A stretch of DNA of 64,000 bases from Sphaerosporella brunnea (lineage: Eukaryota > Ascomycota > Pezizomycetes > Pezizales > Pyronemataceae), in the NCBI GenBank assembly GCA_008704415.1, contig VXIS01000002.1:310001-374000 (forward strand), read 5' to 3'. Under the pieces are notes generated by a model. The model was given only the letters and a program-made list of their open reading frames with translations, made no database searches and had not been told where the DNA came from. Position numbers and translations under genes: made by a program. Positions 22,024-32,768 of the stretch are shown piece by piece. How positions within the stretch are numbered: position 1 is the first letter of the stretch; every line of letters begins with the position of its first letter.

Positions 22024-22595
22024 CCCACACAACACAAACACGATAATGCGATACAAAAAACCAGGGAGAGAGAGAGCGCTTTGCAAAACTTCACTAGAAA
22101 ATTAAAGAGCTGTCACGTTGTTGGGCGGCCATTATGATACTCGCGCGGGTTAGGGTTATATTTTAACGTGGGGTCGCGGCGGAGCCAAAACAGGCCAGCG
22201 TTCATCACACAGACAACGGCTGATTTTTGGACATCAGAATAGGGTTTGTTTTTGCGTATTCTTCCTACTACTACAACAATTTGAATCAGATCGGTCGCGC
22301 CGTTGTTGAGATAATGGGGGCGCTTTCCGGTAGAAAATATAAACCTAACCCTGCGCGACACGTGATGTGCAATGATTCTGGCCGCGCGAGTAGACAGTGT
22401 GGGTAGATTAAAACACAACTCGCTTTTGGCGGGCAGTGTAGACCTTCGCTCATTGTAGTATATTTCCACTGTGTTTGACTTTTCGTTTTTTTTTTTTGAT
22501 TTTTTTTCTAGAACGTCGTTTGTTCTTCGTCTCGGGCTCGTCTCGTCTCGGCAAGGTAGGTTACATACCGTATTACCGTATTTTATCTCGGTACT

Positions 22596-22674
22596 AAGGC
22601 AATGTGGCAAAGTCACTGCGCTCTGTGGTGAAGTCACTCAGCCTCCTGGCAAAGTCACTTAGCCACATTGCCTT
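22596..22674. repeat. Foldback repeat with AAGGCAAT ends
   Basis: AAGGCAATGTGG at 22596-22607 is mirrored exactly at 22663-22674. Inside, the motif AAGTCACT is repeated three times. The right flank TATCACCGG is the same as that of the 23441-23770 element, so both may belong to one small MITE family. Confidence 0.65.
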
Positions 22675-23354
22675 ATCACCGGTATCTCACCTAAGAGTTC
22701 CTCTAATTAGGAAACTTTTCGACGTTTAAGGCTCCAAAAGCTCGGGATCGGGCCAACGTTAATTTCCCCCCAGCAAAAAGATTACGTAGAAAAACATTTC
22801 ATACATTTTGGAGCGGGTTGAAAGCGCTCGAAAGTGGTAGGTAGAATGGAGTTTTCAGACGATGAATGAAACGCGAAATCGCACCTCCGGCCCTGCAACT
22901 ATAGCCAAGTAGCAGAAGGCGGGGCAAAATCATTGCACCGACATACATGTCGGTGGCTATTCGTTTTTCTACAAAAATTTTTGTGTTCTTCGTCTACTTG
23001 CTCGTTGATAAAGCCATGATCCGGACAGCGCCAAGCCGAAAATCGACCCCATCAAAATTTCGGAGACGGGAAAAAAAAGTGCTTCGTCGACAACGCCCGA
23101 GGGATATTTGGTTCTCGACAAATCGATTGCAAGTCTTCCGGCTTTAATCCATTGCGCGGTTGTTGAGATAAACACGGAAACGAAGTGTTTTTTCGTGCTC
23201 CCTTTTTTTTGGCGGGGTCTGGACACCCAACGAGTTTTACACTCCCCGCCAAACAATGGGCGCCCGACAACGCCCCGACAACAACAAAATAAAGACTCAA
23301 ATGGAAACTTATAACCTGTAAAATCGAATAAGGAGAAGTCCAGGAAAACAAGGA

Positions 23355-23391
<37 letters not shown>

Positions 23392-23440
23392 CGAGCGACT
23401 CAAATTTTGGTGGGTCGCTTGCAGCCCCGATCATTGCTGT
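22675..23440. other. No recognised feature
   Basis: Short open frames on both strands have no known motifs. A poly-T run of about 29 bp at 23359-23387 might be the tail of a minus-strand retroposed copy, but no source sequence is recognisable. Confidence 0.4.
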
Positions 23441-23770
23441 GTCAACCACCAGCACGGCAACAAGGCAATTTCACCGGCGCCGAACCATGCCGACACCCAC
23501 CGTTCAGCGGGCAGTGAAGCTGGGCGGGGAAGTGTGTTTCGGCGCGAGCTGGAGTGGAAACACGCGACGTGAAAAGTCAAAAAAACACGTCGATGCGACG
23601 GAGACGCTGGAGACGGGGAAGAAGAGGCTGCCGCCGCGCGGGCTCTGTTTAAGGCTTTACTGACCACCACCACCGCCGGTCGAGCACTGTCCGCTTCCGA
23701 CCGCCGCCACTGCCTGCTGAACGCTGAACGGCACGTGTCAGTACGCTTCGGCGCCGGCGAAATTGCCTTA
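23441..23770. repeat. 330-bp inverted-repeat (foldback) element
   Basis: The ends AAGGCAATTTCACCGGCGCC and, reverse-complemented from 23770, AAGGCAATTTCGCCGGCGCC match with one difference and extend to GAA. A second inner pair (CGTTCAGCGGGCAGTG versus CACTGCCTGCTGAACG) extends the inverted structure. No transposase is encoded. The ends resemble the 22596-22674 repeat. Confidence 0.7.
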
Positions 23771-23804
23771 TCACCGGGGATAACACGGTACGGTGGTAGT
23801 AGTA

Positions 23805-24550
23805 TCACGCACCTCTTTCCGAAGTTCCCAGAATCTACTCTAGGACATAGTTGTTGCTACCCAAGCAGGTAAAACCACACCCCCGCTGCTGCCATCCCTA
23901 AACGACTTGAACAACAATGTGCACAAGGCGGGCGCTTTTTACATATCACCGTAGTACGAGTGATTGCCTGTGATGTAATAGTAATAACCGCATCCGGAGA
24001 ACGTTAAAAACTTTTTTCCAGTTCGAGAGGCTTTAATGGCTTTGAAACACGGTGCAGGTAAGAACCCACCACGACCACCTTCTTCGTGGTGGTGGTGGTG
24101 GTGGTGGTTTCGCAAGCGTTGTGGTTTCCGCCGAACGGGAGCGCCCCTTACGTTGTGAAAAAATCGCGAAAAAATCGCAACAACCTGCGACTACTTACTC
24201 TAGGATCGCTAGGTTGCATCGCATTGTAGCAATGTTATCATCTCCACTGCTTGCTCGACCTTCTTCGTCTCGGCGGCGGCAAGAAATATAGCTATCGCAC
24301 CTCCGGATCTCCCTCCAAAGTTCCCAAAGTTTTCTCTAGGACATTGTAGCTACCTAGGCAGGTAAACTAGCTGCTGCTATCCTTAAAGAACTTGAACAGG
24401 ACTTTATGTGCACAAGGTGGCGCTTTTTACATTTCACGGTAGTACGAGTGATTACCTGTGATGTGATAGTATCAACTGCATGTGGTAACTTGTTTTTGTT
24501 TGATAGCGTTGCTTCTCTCCAGTCGAGGCCTCAAGAGGTTTAAACACGGC
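23805..24550. repeat. Duplicated ~250-bp block, offset ~490 bp
   Basis: The two blocks, about 23805-24058 and 24294-24550, share GCACCTC...TCTAGGACAT, AGCAGGTAAA or GGCAGGTAAA, GGCGCTTTTTACAT, GTAGTACGAGTGATT, CCTGTGATGT and AAACACGG in the same order. They are diverged by perhaps 15-20%. No coding potential was seen. Confidence 0.75.
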
Positions 24551-25159
24551 AAAAAAAAGTGTAAAGATAATAGTTTTAAAATTGTTTACAAATGTTTCTC
24601 AACCCTCCGCCCGCCCATTTTTTTGAAAAGTAGTCAGTCGTACAAGTACATGAGTGCTATATACATATAATGTGCTTACATCGTCCGCGAACTGCTTCCA
24701 TCCGACCTGCTTCCCCTCGCGAGCAATCGCCAGTGTGCACGCGCTCAGACGCAAGCACACTTGGTAATGTGCTTACATCGTCCGATACAAAGTTTCCTTC
24801 CTCAATTCACGTGAACCTCAATTCACGTGCCCACATATCGGCCGTCCTATTGCTTCTCCGGAGAGCCCTCAGGGCTGCTGCGGAGCAGACGAGTGGGCTG
24901 CGGCGAACCCAATTCCGGCGGCGGTGATATACCTCCGGGGCCCCAACACCACAGGGCAACCCGGGGTCACCCACCGCTCAACTCCGGGTCACCCACCGCT
25001 CAACTCCCCGGGTCACCCACCCCTCAACCCCGCTCCGGGGGCGACCACGGGGGTCAACTAAATCTTTCCTTCTGACCGAAAGCCAGAAGATCTTCCATCC
25101 ACAAGGCCAACTGAAAACAGCCTCCGCAAGAACAGCGAAGCCTCCAAGCGAGCAAAGCA
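24551..25159. other. No recognised gene
   Basis: GTGCTTACATCGTCCG occurs twice (24672 and 24769) and GGGTCACCCACC several times near 24964-25020. These are short local duplications. The open frames match no known family. Confidence 0.4.
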
Positions 25160-25700
25160 GATAAAACCAGCAGCAAGCCGGCTCGCACAGGTATCTCGGA
25201 AACAACCGGGTACCGCTGAAGCGCCCGCTCAGTGACCACTGAGCCCGGTCAGTGACCACTGCGCCCGAAGGCGAGGGGCGAGAGAAGGGGGTTCGGGGCT
25301 AGCCGCGCATCGACACGCGTCCCTTCAAACAAGCCTGTCGTCGACAGCCGGCTCGCACAGGTATCCCGGAAACAACCGGGTACCGCAGAAGCGACCGGTC
25401 AGTGACCACTGCGCCCGAAGGCGAGGGGCGAGCGAAGGGTTCGAAGCTAGCCGCGCATCGACACGCGTCCGTTCAAAAAAGCTTGTCGTCGACAGCCGGC
25501 TCGCACAGGTATCCCGGAAACAACCGGGTACCGCTGAAGCGCCCGGTCAGTGACCACTGCGCCCGGTCAGTGACCACGGCGCCCGGTCAGTGACCACTGC
25601 GCCCGAAGGCGAGGGGGCGAGCGAAGGGTTCGAAGCTAGACGCGCATCGACACGCGTCCGCTCAAACAAGCTTGTCGTCGACAGCCGTTCTGCAGGTCGG
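25160..25700 (+). repeat. ~160-bp tandem repeat, three copies
   Basis: The unit begins GCCGGCTCGCACAGGTATCC (about 25178, 25349 and 25496). It continues with GGTACCGC, one to three copies of GGTCAGTGACCACTG, GAAGGCGAGGGGCGAG, CGCGCATCGACACGCGTCC and CTTGTCGTCGACAG. The variable number of GGTCAGTGACCACTG blocks explains the uneven spacing. Confidence 0.85.
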
Positions 25701-26254
25701 CTTCGTTCTCCAGAATCGATCGTGTTCGAAGCCTTCGAGGCATCCGAGTTCTGGATCAAAAGGCGGACAGAGACCATGAGGTCTTCACTGCAGCCATAGA
25801 CCATAGGTCTTCACTGCAGCCATGGTAAGTCCATGAATGCTCGCGGAGCAGAAGACGAGAGTCACAGCATCTTTGACCGACACGGAACTTTTTACTCCAT
25901 CGGGAATAAGGACCGCGAACGTCCTGCAACCCAGAAACTAGGAGCACCGGAGGCGGGGGGGTCGATATCGCTTATCGGCCCGGGCCAAAATCCATCCGGC
26001 TCAGGACCAGCATTTCCTGCACTACCTGGGTGCAGGCTTACTGCTGGTGGGTAAAATTGCCGAAAGGGGCAATTGCGCGAAGTCTGAAATTCGCGGGGAG
26101 TGAGGACGGGGGTATTTCCGGGTACGGCGCAAGAAGACATGCACCGCTGGGATCGAACAACCGCAACGGAGACGCGGAGGGGGGGAAAGGCGTGGAATTG
26201 GGGGTTTTCCGAATGCATGTCCAGCGTCGTCATTTTCAGCGATGTCAATGTTCG

Positions 26255-26395
26255 CCCTCGACATGTTCGGCATGTCACGTTCGGTGTCGACATGTTGGGT
26301 ATCGGCATATTCGGTACCGGCGTATTCGGTACCGGCATGTTCGGTACCGGCATGTTCGGTGTCGACATGTTCGGCATCGAAAATGCTTGGGAGGC
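26255..26395. repeat. 15-bp minisatellite
   Basis: About nine tandem units of the form TTCGGTACCGGCATG occur. In the plus frame they read as pentapeptides (GIFGT/GVFGT/GMFGT), in the minus frame as NMPVP/NTPVP. A multiple-of-three unit keeps both strands open, so the long open frames here are not evidence of a gene. Confidence 0.85.
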
Positions 26396-26429
26396 ATTGA
26401 ACATATGCGGTTACCTGTTCACTGTTAGA

Positions 26430-27040
26430 GGATGTTAGAGGAGAGTAGGGGCTCGGGACATATGCGGTTACCTGTTCACAGCTCCGAGGATGTAGAGGAT
26501 GCCAGAGAAAAAGGTTCGGTGTCGGAAAATCTTGTGTTGGGAGAGGGGCTCTGAACATATGCGGTTGCCTGTTCACAGATGTTAGAGGATGCCAGAGAAA
26601 AAGGCTCGGTGTCGGAAAATCTTGTGTTGGGGGAGAGGAGGGGAGTAGGGGGCTCGGGACATATGCAGTTACCTGTTCACAGCTCCGAGGATGCAGAGGA
26701 TGCCAGAGAAAAAGGCTCGGTATCGGAAAATCTTGTGTTGGGGAGTAGGGGCTCTGAACATATGCGGTTGCCTGTTCACAGGATGTTAGAGGATGCCAGA
26801 GAAAAAGGCTGGGTGTCGGAAAATCTTGTGTTGGAAGAGAGGAGGGGAGTAGGGGCTCTGAACATATGCGGTTACCTGATCACAGCTCCGAGGATGTAGA
26901 GGAGCTCCGAGGATGTAGAGGATGCCAGAGAAAAAGGCTCGGTGTAGGAAAATCTTGTGTTGGGAGAGTGGAGGGGAGTAGGGGCTCTGAACGTATGCGG
27001 TTGCCTGTTCACAGCTTGAGGATGTAGGGAATCGCAGAGG
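26430..27040 (+). repeat. ~110-130-bp tandem repeat, five to six copies
   Basis: Units share ACATATGCGGTTACCTGTTC, GAGGATGCCAGAGAAAAAGG and GGAAAATCTTGTGTTGG. Copy length changes by insertion of GATGTAGAG or GAGGAGGGGA blocks. No stable open frame runs across units. Confidence 0.85.
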
Positions 27041-28438
27041 AGGAGGCTCGTATTTAAGGTAGGAACGAGAGTCGTCCATCCCCCTCCGCCACAACTGCGA
27101 GGGCCGCACACTGCACCACTGAAGATTGCTGCCCAGAAAGCCCTGGAAAAGTCCCTCACTTTCGACAGGAAAAGTTGAGGAGCGCGACGTCTGGTGGTGG
27201 GGATGCGAGCACCCGATTGATCCACGTTACTCAACCGACGGAGGTTTCCGTTCGCTTTGACTTTCGGCAAACGAACGGCACGTACGCGCACAACGGCTGG
27301 ATGCATCTGAATCGGAGCAACTCCTCTCGCTGGTGCGTTGTGGGGTGTTTGCTTGCGTTGTTTGCCTCGAGCACATCCACACGCAGCGACCCCGCACTTG
27401 CGAAACCCGCAGCCGCGGCGGCTTCGCTTCCGCTGCAAGGATCCCACGCTGGCACCGTCAGCCGTCGCTAAGGTGCGCGGGCGGGAACGCCAGTCGACGG
27501 GTGCAGATGTCGAGTCGAAGCGGCGTGCTGGAGTCCGTGCAAACGTGCATGCGTGGCCACGGTGGAGCGGAGTCGTGACTGCTTCGGGCAAGCGCGTGTG
27601 GGTTGTGCATGGAGGAATTCTTCCTCGCGCGATTGCCCGCGTGTGGTGAGTGCAGCAGATAGCGCATTCCGTTCTGCATGTGCCGGCTTTTCCCGCCCGC
27701 ATGTCTCGCCTGCTGTGCGAGTTGATTGCCTATCGCCGTTGCCCATCGCCCCCACGCCAATCTGCCCAAAACCAACCCCTGACAGACCCGTAGCACACGG
27801 CACAGCACACATCGACATCGCAGCGACCGGCGAGTGAACGGCGTTCCCCAACACAGCAACTGGCGTTCGAAACACGGCGACCGACCAAAAAGCAAGGCGT
27901 GCATGATACTCCTCATTGTGTTTCCTCCCTCCCCCCCCACGGAGTGTTCATCCCTTTGAGTGTTTCCTCTTCCCCCCCCCCCACTTTTCCGCTGCGGCTG
28001 CCTGCACAGGTGCGGGGTCGTGGGGCATGTCCTCGGCGGCAGATAGTGAGTGCATTCCACCCTGCGGCAACTTGCCTTCATGCAGGCATGCCAGACAGCC
28101 ACCAACCAGACAGCCACCAACACCAGCAAGCAAACAAACAAACAATCCACTGTCAAGGGTCCTGCAACGCCCCTCGATCGCGATAGGGTGAGCAATTTAT
28201 CTGCCTGCATGCCGCCGGGAGCGCGATCTGATCCTCCCTGACAGCGCCGGCGCAGCCGTCCTGCCGTCTCCTTCCAAAACAAGACAGATGTCAGCTTAGC
28301 AAGCTCGCCGTATCACTGCATGCACACTTACGTGTGCGCCTCATAAAACCTTGATCCGGACAAGCCCACGTTGCACGGAGGCTTGCTCATCTCTGCTCTA
28401 CTCCACTTGGCCGGCGAGAGCTCGAGGCCAACAACACG
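27041..28438. other. Gene-free GC-rich stretch
   Basis: Long overlapping frames on both strands (minus 27458-28282 among them) lack family motifs or splice structure. A short direct repeat CAGCCACCAACCAGACAGCC is present near 28096. I see nothing else that can be supported. Confidence 0.4.
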
Positions 28439-30623
28439 TAAGGGTCCTCAAGTTTGTTTTTCATTAGAGGGATTTAGCAACTCAAGATTCGGGTTGTCAG
28501 TTGAAGCCTGGGCGCGTTTCACTTCCCTGTCCCGGAGCACCTGTGATTTGGGATTAGGGGTACTCAAAGTGGCCGCTGAAAGCCTGTTGAAAAGCTGATT
28601 GAAAAAATTGGCGCGGGCAAGTGAGTGGGGAATCGACCAATGAGAGCGCAGCGACCCAGCTGAAAAGCAGGCAAACACGCGACAAGCTAAAAACCCGTTC
28701 TTTCGGACATCCTCTAAACCAGTTTACAGGGGTGTTTAGATGGTTTTCACTTCTAAACGGTTTAGAAAAGGTCGACCCAGACCGCTTGTCTGGACAGAGG
28801 GGGGGGGGTCTGTCCAGACGATCCAAACTTCTAAATGTCTAGAAAACTCGCTGCGATTGGTTGGAAAGTACAGGGGGTACCTTGCTTGGCGCCAAAAAAT
28901 TAAAAAAGTGGGTGTGGTTGCTGACTGCACTGCCAAAGCGCCGAGAGCGATAGCACAAGGACTTCTTTTCTGCCGCGTCTAGAAGTCTAGAGTTACGGGA
29001 AGGGGTTTCGACCCAAACCAAAGCCTTATCGTCTGGATCCGGTTTGGAAATCCTTCCAGATCCTACGGGAAGCCATCCAATCAGTAGTTTTCAACGGGCC
29101 GAAGAGTTTTCATCTGGTTGGGGACTCCTAGTCACTGTGTACCGCATAAACTCGCGAACAAGAGACTGGGCTAAGTCACTGCGCCACGCTTGGCCATTGC
29201 ACAATATTTTACCGAAAAAGATGGTGGAATTCAAAAGCCAAACAAGAAAAGGATCGCCCTCACGTTTGAAGTAGCCGAGTCGACCCTGCGTCGCCATTTA
29301 GCAGTCAGTATGTAGCAGCTTCGGAGTGAATATGAGTTGCTGCGTTTGGTGGGGGTGCGCTGAGTAAGCGAGAAACGCCAGCGGTGTGTAGGCGCCATCG
29401 GTGTCGGCACGCCTCTACCCCTATTTAGCAAAGTTTAACTTTGGCGAGAGAAAGAGCCGCAAATCGCTATCCCTTGGTTTGGCCGCCGAAATTCACTACA
29501 TTTCGGCCTTGGCATGTGGGGTGTGTGCAACACATCACGTCGAAGCTTTCAGACAGCACTCGACACCTCTGCACCCCATCAAAAACCGCCAGAACTCGAG
29601 ATCAAACTGCAAGCAAGAGGTACAGTACCACGAAGTTGAAGAGCCGGAAGAAGAAATTCCGGGTGTTGGGGTGGGGGATTTGCGGCTTGGCGCCAAGTCC
29701 GATAACCGAATGTCCTGATTCGGGACACATTTAGGCGAGATCATCTAATGTCAACACACACTTTCCCTAATTGGGTATAGCAAGGGTAATTGAGCCGCAC
29801 AGAGCCGCTGTCCAATTCACCCCTCCGCCACCAAAAACTAGTGATTTTCAAACCTTTTCAGCTCCACAACCACGCCACTAAATTGAAATTTGAAACCTGA
29901 GGACTGTTCTCTGTACTCTATTCTATCGATCTCGGGTTTTTTTTCTCACTCTTTTTATTTTTGTGGGGTGGTGAAAAGGTTGGCGTTGGGGGTTGTTGAG
30001 GGCGTCGACCCCCCTGTCACGCTACCTCAGCTAAGTGGCCGGCACTCTAGTATTTTTCACGCATATCCGCACCGCGCTGTAGTTCTTTTGGAAGGTGCGC
30101 GGGAACCCGCAAGTTTTTAGCGTCCGGATCCGCACCCGGACTTTAGCGCTGTCGACACTTCAGGAAAAACAACACATTCCTCATTCTAGAGCTTAGAAGG
30201 CTTAGCCCCCGGACAAAAACACAGTTTTCTGAGTTGCTAAATCCCTCTATTAGCATTAGAATAGAAAAGACAAGGTGCAGTCGCACACGTCCGTGGCCAA
30301 TGAGAAAGGCCAACTCGCTTTGTAACTCTGAGCGACAGTTGATGCATTTTGTAGAATGGTAGTACCGAGTGACGGATGTGTTTTGCATCCCGAGTTGGCA
30401 CGTTCGCGCTCCCGACACTACGCCTTACCAAAATGCCCACCACACCACGATCCTTTTTTTCCGGATTATCATTGCCCATGATCCCTGCGCGCTTTTCTCT
30501 CGCTTTTCTCGAGTTGAGAGCAAACAGCGAGTTGGAAGCTGACAGGAGCGCCTGGCCAATGGAAGAACCTTGTTGTGCCCCTCGAGTGCATTTCCTGATG
30601 AAATCCAACTTTGAGGACCCTTA
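28439..30623. mobile_element. TIR element (TAAGGGTCCTCAA ends), copy 1
   Basis: It is bounded by TAAGGGTCCTCAAG at 28439 and TTGAGGACCCTTA ending at 30623. The right ~400 bp are the reverse complement of the left part of copy 2 (61001-62184), so the two copies are in opposite orientation. The copy is enlarged by an inner TA-flanked element (28467-30247). No transposase was recognised, so it is probably non-autonomous. Confidence 0.75.
28467..30247. mobile_element. Inner TIR element with TA target duplication
   Basis: GAGGGATTTAGCAACTCA (28467-28484) is matched exactly, inverted, at 30230-30247, and TA flanks both sides (28465-28466 and 30248-30249). This fits the Tc1/mariner/pogo type. The 1.78-kb interior has no recognised transposase. 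It holds a perfect 11-bp hairpin around a G tract at 28788-28819, and one arm of a longer inverted repeat (about 29480-29720 versus 30955-31105). Confidence 0.7.
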
Positions 30624-31154
30624 CTTGCTGATGGGTGGAGAGCACGCTGACAAGAGGCTGAGACTGCATATGCATCTGCGTTTGGTGCTTGCTTACTCTG
30701 CATATGCATCGCTCCGCCCCACGGCACAATCCCTGCGACGGAAGCCGCTGCGGCTGACGTGGTGGCAGGCTGCAGCAGATGTCTGTTCTCCTCACCGCGA
30801 TATCCGACATTGTGCTCTCAAACGCAACAGCAACGGAAAAGCCGTCGGCGCGAATTCGGTGTTCTGAGTGTCCGGACGCTTTCTGTTCGTCGAGCACAGG
30901 GCAGTTGGATCTGACCCCTCCCGTGCTCGCGTTGCCCAACCATCCGTTGCGGAGTATCCCTGCATCAGGGGATTCAGTTATCGGGCTTGGCGCCAAGCCG
31001 CAAATCCCCCAACACGTATTGCTATTTGTGTTTCTTGCTTGCAGTTTGACCTCGAGTTCTGGCGGCGCAGAGCTGTCGAGTGCTGTCTGAAGGTGAATTT
31101 CGACGGCCAACCAGCCTTCCAGTTGTTCTGTATCCCCCCGAGCGGTTGGAGATA

Positions 31155-31418
31155 TGGTTGGGGACACCTAAAGACGGAGGGGTTTGGGTACCCTGACTTT
31201 GGACAGAGCATCCTCCACCAAAATAAAGTTATTTTTAAAAAATAACACTATCAGGGGCCTAGTTTTCGCTCGCTCTATCGACTGATTAACTCAGAATTTC
31301 CGAATTCTGCCTGGTTGTTGAGAAAACAGGACCCTCCCCGGGGACAAATGTCAGTTATATGGTCAAAAAAGGAAGATTCACGCTCATCACTCGGCACTTT
31401 TGTAGGAGTCCCCAACCA
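31155..31418. mobile_element. TA-inserting MITE (TGGTTGGGGAC ends), copy 1
   Basis: The ends TGGTTGGGGACACCTA and, reverse-complemented, TGGTTGGGGACTCCTA face each other across 264 bp, with TA on both sides. A second copy lies at 61210-61483. No coding content. TA duplications place it with Tc1/mariner/pogo-type MITEs. Confidence 0.8.
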
Positions 31419-31424
31419 TACATC

Positions 31425-32330
31425 CGACCGTGCCTCTAGCCCCGTTCTTCCGAGACCCCCGATCGCTACACGGACACGAATGCATTCAGACTTCTTAGTT
31501 GTTCTGTACCTCCCCGTTTAAGGTGTTTCAACTGCAGGCCAAACGGTATTCTGGAAGAATCAAGAGCGCAGGGCATTTGGAGGTCTCTAGGTTTCCCCCG
31601 GGCGGTTGGAGGAGATGCATCTGACCGTGTCTATCTTTCGATGTTCTCTTTTCTGCAACTGCTGTAAACTTACTACTCTACTCTAGGCGCCGTTCTTCCG
31701 AGACCCACGATCACTACACCGATACGAATGAATTCAGACTTCTAGTTGTTCTGCATCCCCCTATCTTCCGGCAAGGTGTGCGAGGTGTAGGGTGTTTCGA
31801 GCGGGAAGAATGAAGAGCACAGGGCAGTTGGAGGTCTCTAGGTTTCTCCCCGGGCGGTTGGAGATGCATCTGACCCGTGCACCTCCCCCGATGCTGTACA
31901 GTTACTACTCTAGGTTAGGGAGTGAGCACAACGGCGTTGTTGTCTCCGTTCCACGATAGCTACACCTACACGACTTCTACCTTGTTGTGCTGTACCTCTG
32001 CATCGTCGGACAAGTCCTTCGTGTGCGAGGTGCAGGGTGTTTCGAACGGGAAGAACGAAGAGCATAGGGCAGTTGGAGGTCATGTTTCTCCCCCGGGAGG
32101 TTGGAGATGCATCTGACCGTGTCTATCTTTCGATGTTCTCTTTTCTGCAACTGCTGTAAACTTACTACTCTACTCTAGGCGCCGTTCTTCCGAGACCCAC
32201 AATCGCTACACCGACACTAATGAATTCCGAATTCTAGTTCTATACTCCCCCATCCCCCGACGAGGCGCGAGGCGCAGGGCACCCCAACGGTAGGCCAAAC
32301 GTCATTTTCGAAGTATGAAGAGCACAGGGC
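31425..32330 (+). repeat. ~245-bp tandem repeat, four copies
   Basis: The landmark GCGCCGTTCTTCCGAGACCC and its variants start at about 31440, 31688, 31935 and 32177. Each unit continues with GAATTCAGACTTCTAGTTGT, GGGCAGTTGGAGGTCTCTAG and GGAGATGCATCTGACCGTG. A diverged further piece lies at 35050-35140 and is split there by the hAT element at 35141. Confidence 0.85.
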
Positions 32331-32379
32331 AGTCCCAGATCGATACCTTAGAACCAACGACCGGCAGCTGGTCTCATCG

Positions 32380-32676
32380 GTGACCCCGCTAAGAACCTCC
32401 TACGGCTGCCTACGAGACTACTTGGCCAATCTGCTACGCTCCACAATCGAACACCCACTGTGCAATTGCCGCACGAAGACACGTCAAACTACCCGTCACC
32501 TGCTCTTGCACTACTCTCTTTACTCAAGCGCCTGCAAGCAAATACAGACAGTAGACCGCAAGGTTCGACTCCAAGGTTTACTACACGGCGACCGTGGCGT
32601 TGAGCCGCTCCAGCTCTTTGTCAGACAGACACAGATAGCGACGAGGAATAGTTGCTTGGTAACTACGATCAGGTAG
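32380..32676 (+). pseudogene. C-terminal remnant of a second LINE type
   Basis: The 98-codon frame contains CNCRTKTRQTTRHLLLHYSL, the Cys/His zinc-binding pattern found after RNase H in many fungal LINEs (C-x-C...RHLLLHC). The final Cys of the pattern is replaced by Tyr. It differs from the CWFC...HLFKTC type elsewhere in the window. The upstream domains are absent. Confidence 0.6.
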
Positions 32677-32768
32677 AAAACCTAAGGCGGATCGGATGGG
32701 GAAGAAGAGGAACATGAGGAGAGGGAAGAGGAGGCGAGGGACGGGTACAGAGCGGGAGCGTTAGTGAT

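Larger units (their letters stand above)
21351..22431. mobile_element. TIR DNA element hosting nested hAT MITEs
   Basis: A 31-bp terminal inverted repeat (21351-21381 and 22401-22431, 30/31 match, starting CGCCAAAAGCGAGTT) bounds 1081 bp. Most of the interior is two adjacent hAT-type MITE sequences. An inner pair, GCGGGTTAGGGTTATATTTT at about 22145 versus its diverged complement at 22334-22357, marks another inverted repeat. No transposase was found and no exact TSD, so the superfamily is unassigned. Confidence 0.75.

Noticed and set aside
22140..22165. Telomere-like GGGTTAGGGTTA
   Set aside because: Only about two units, and part of an inverted repeat; no telomere array.
26022..26576. NMPVPNMPVP-type repeat protein on the minus strand
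   Set aside because: Explained by a 15-bp minisatellite; the other strand is equally open.
27458..28282. 274-codon minus-strand open frame
   Set aside because: Low-complexity composition and overlapping frames of similar length; no recognised domain.
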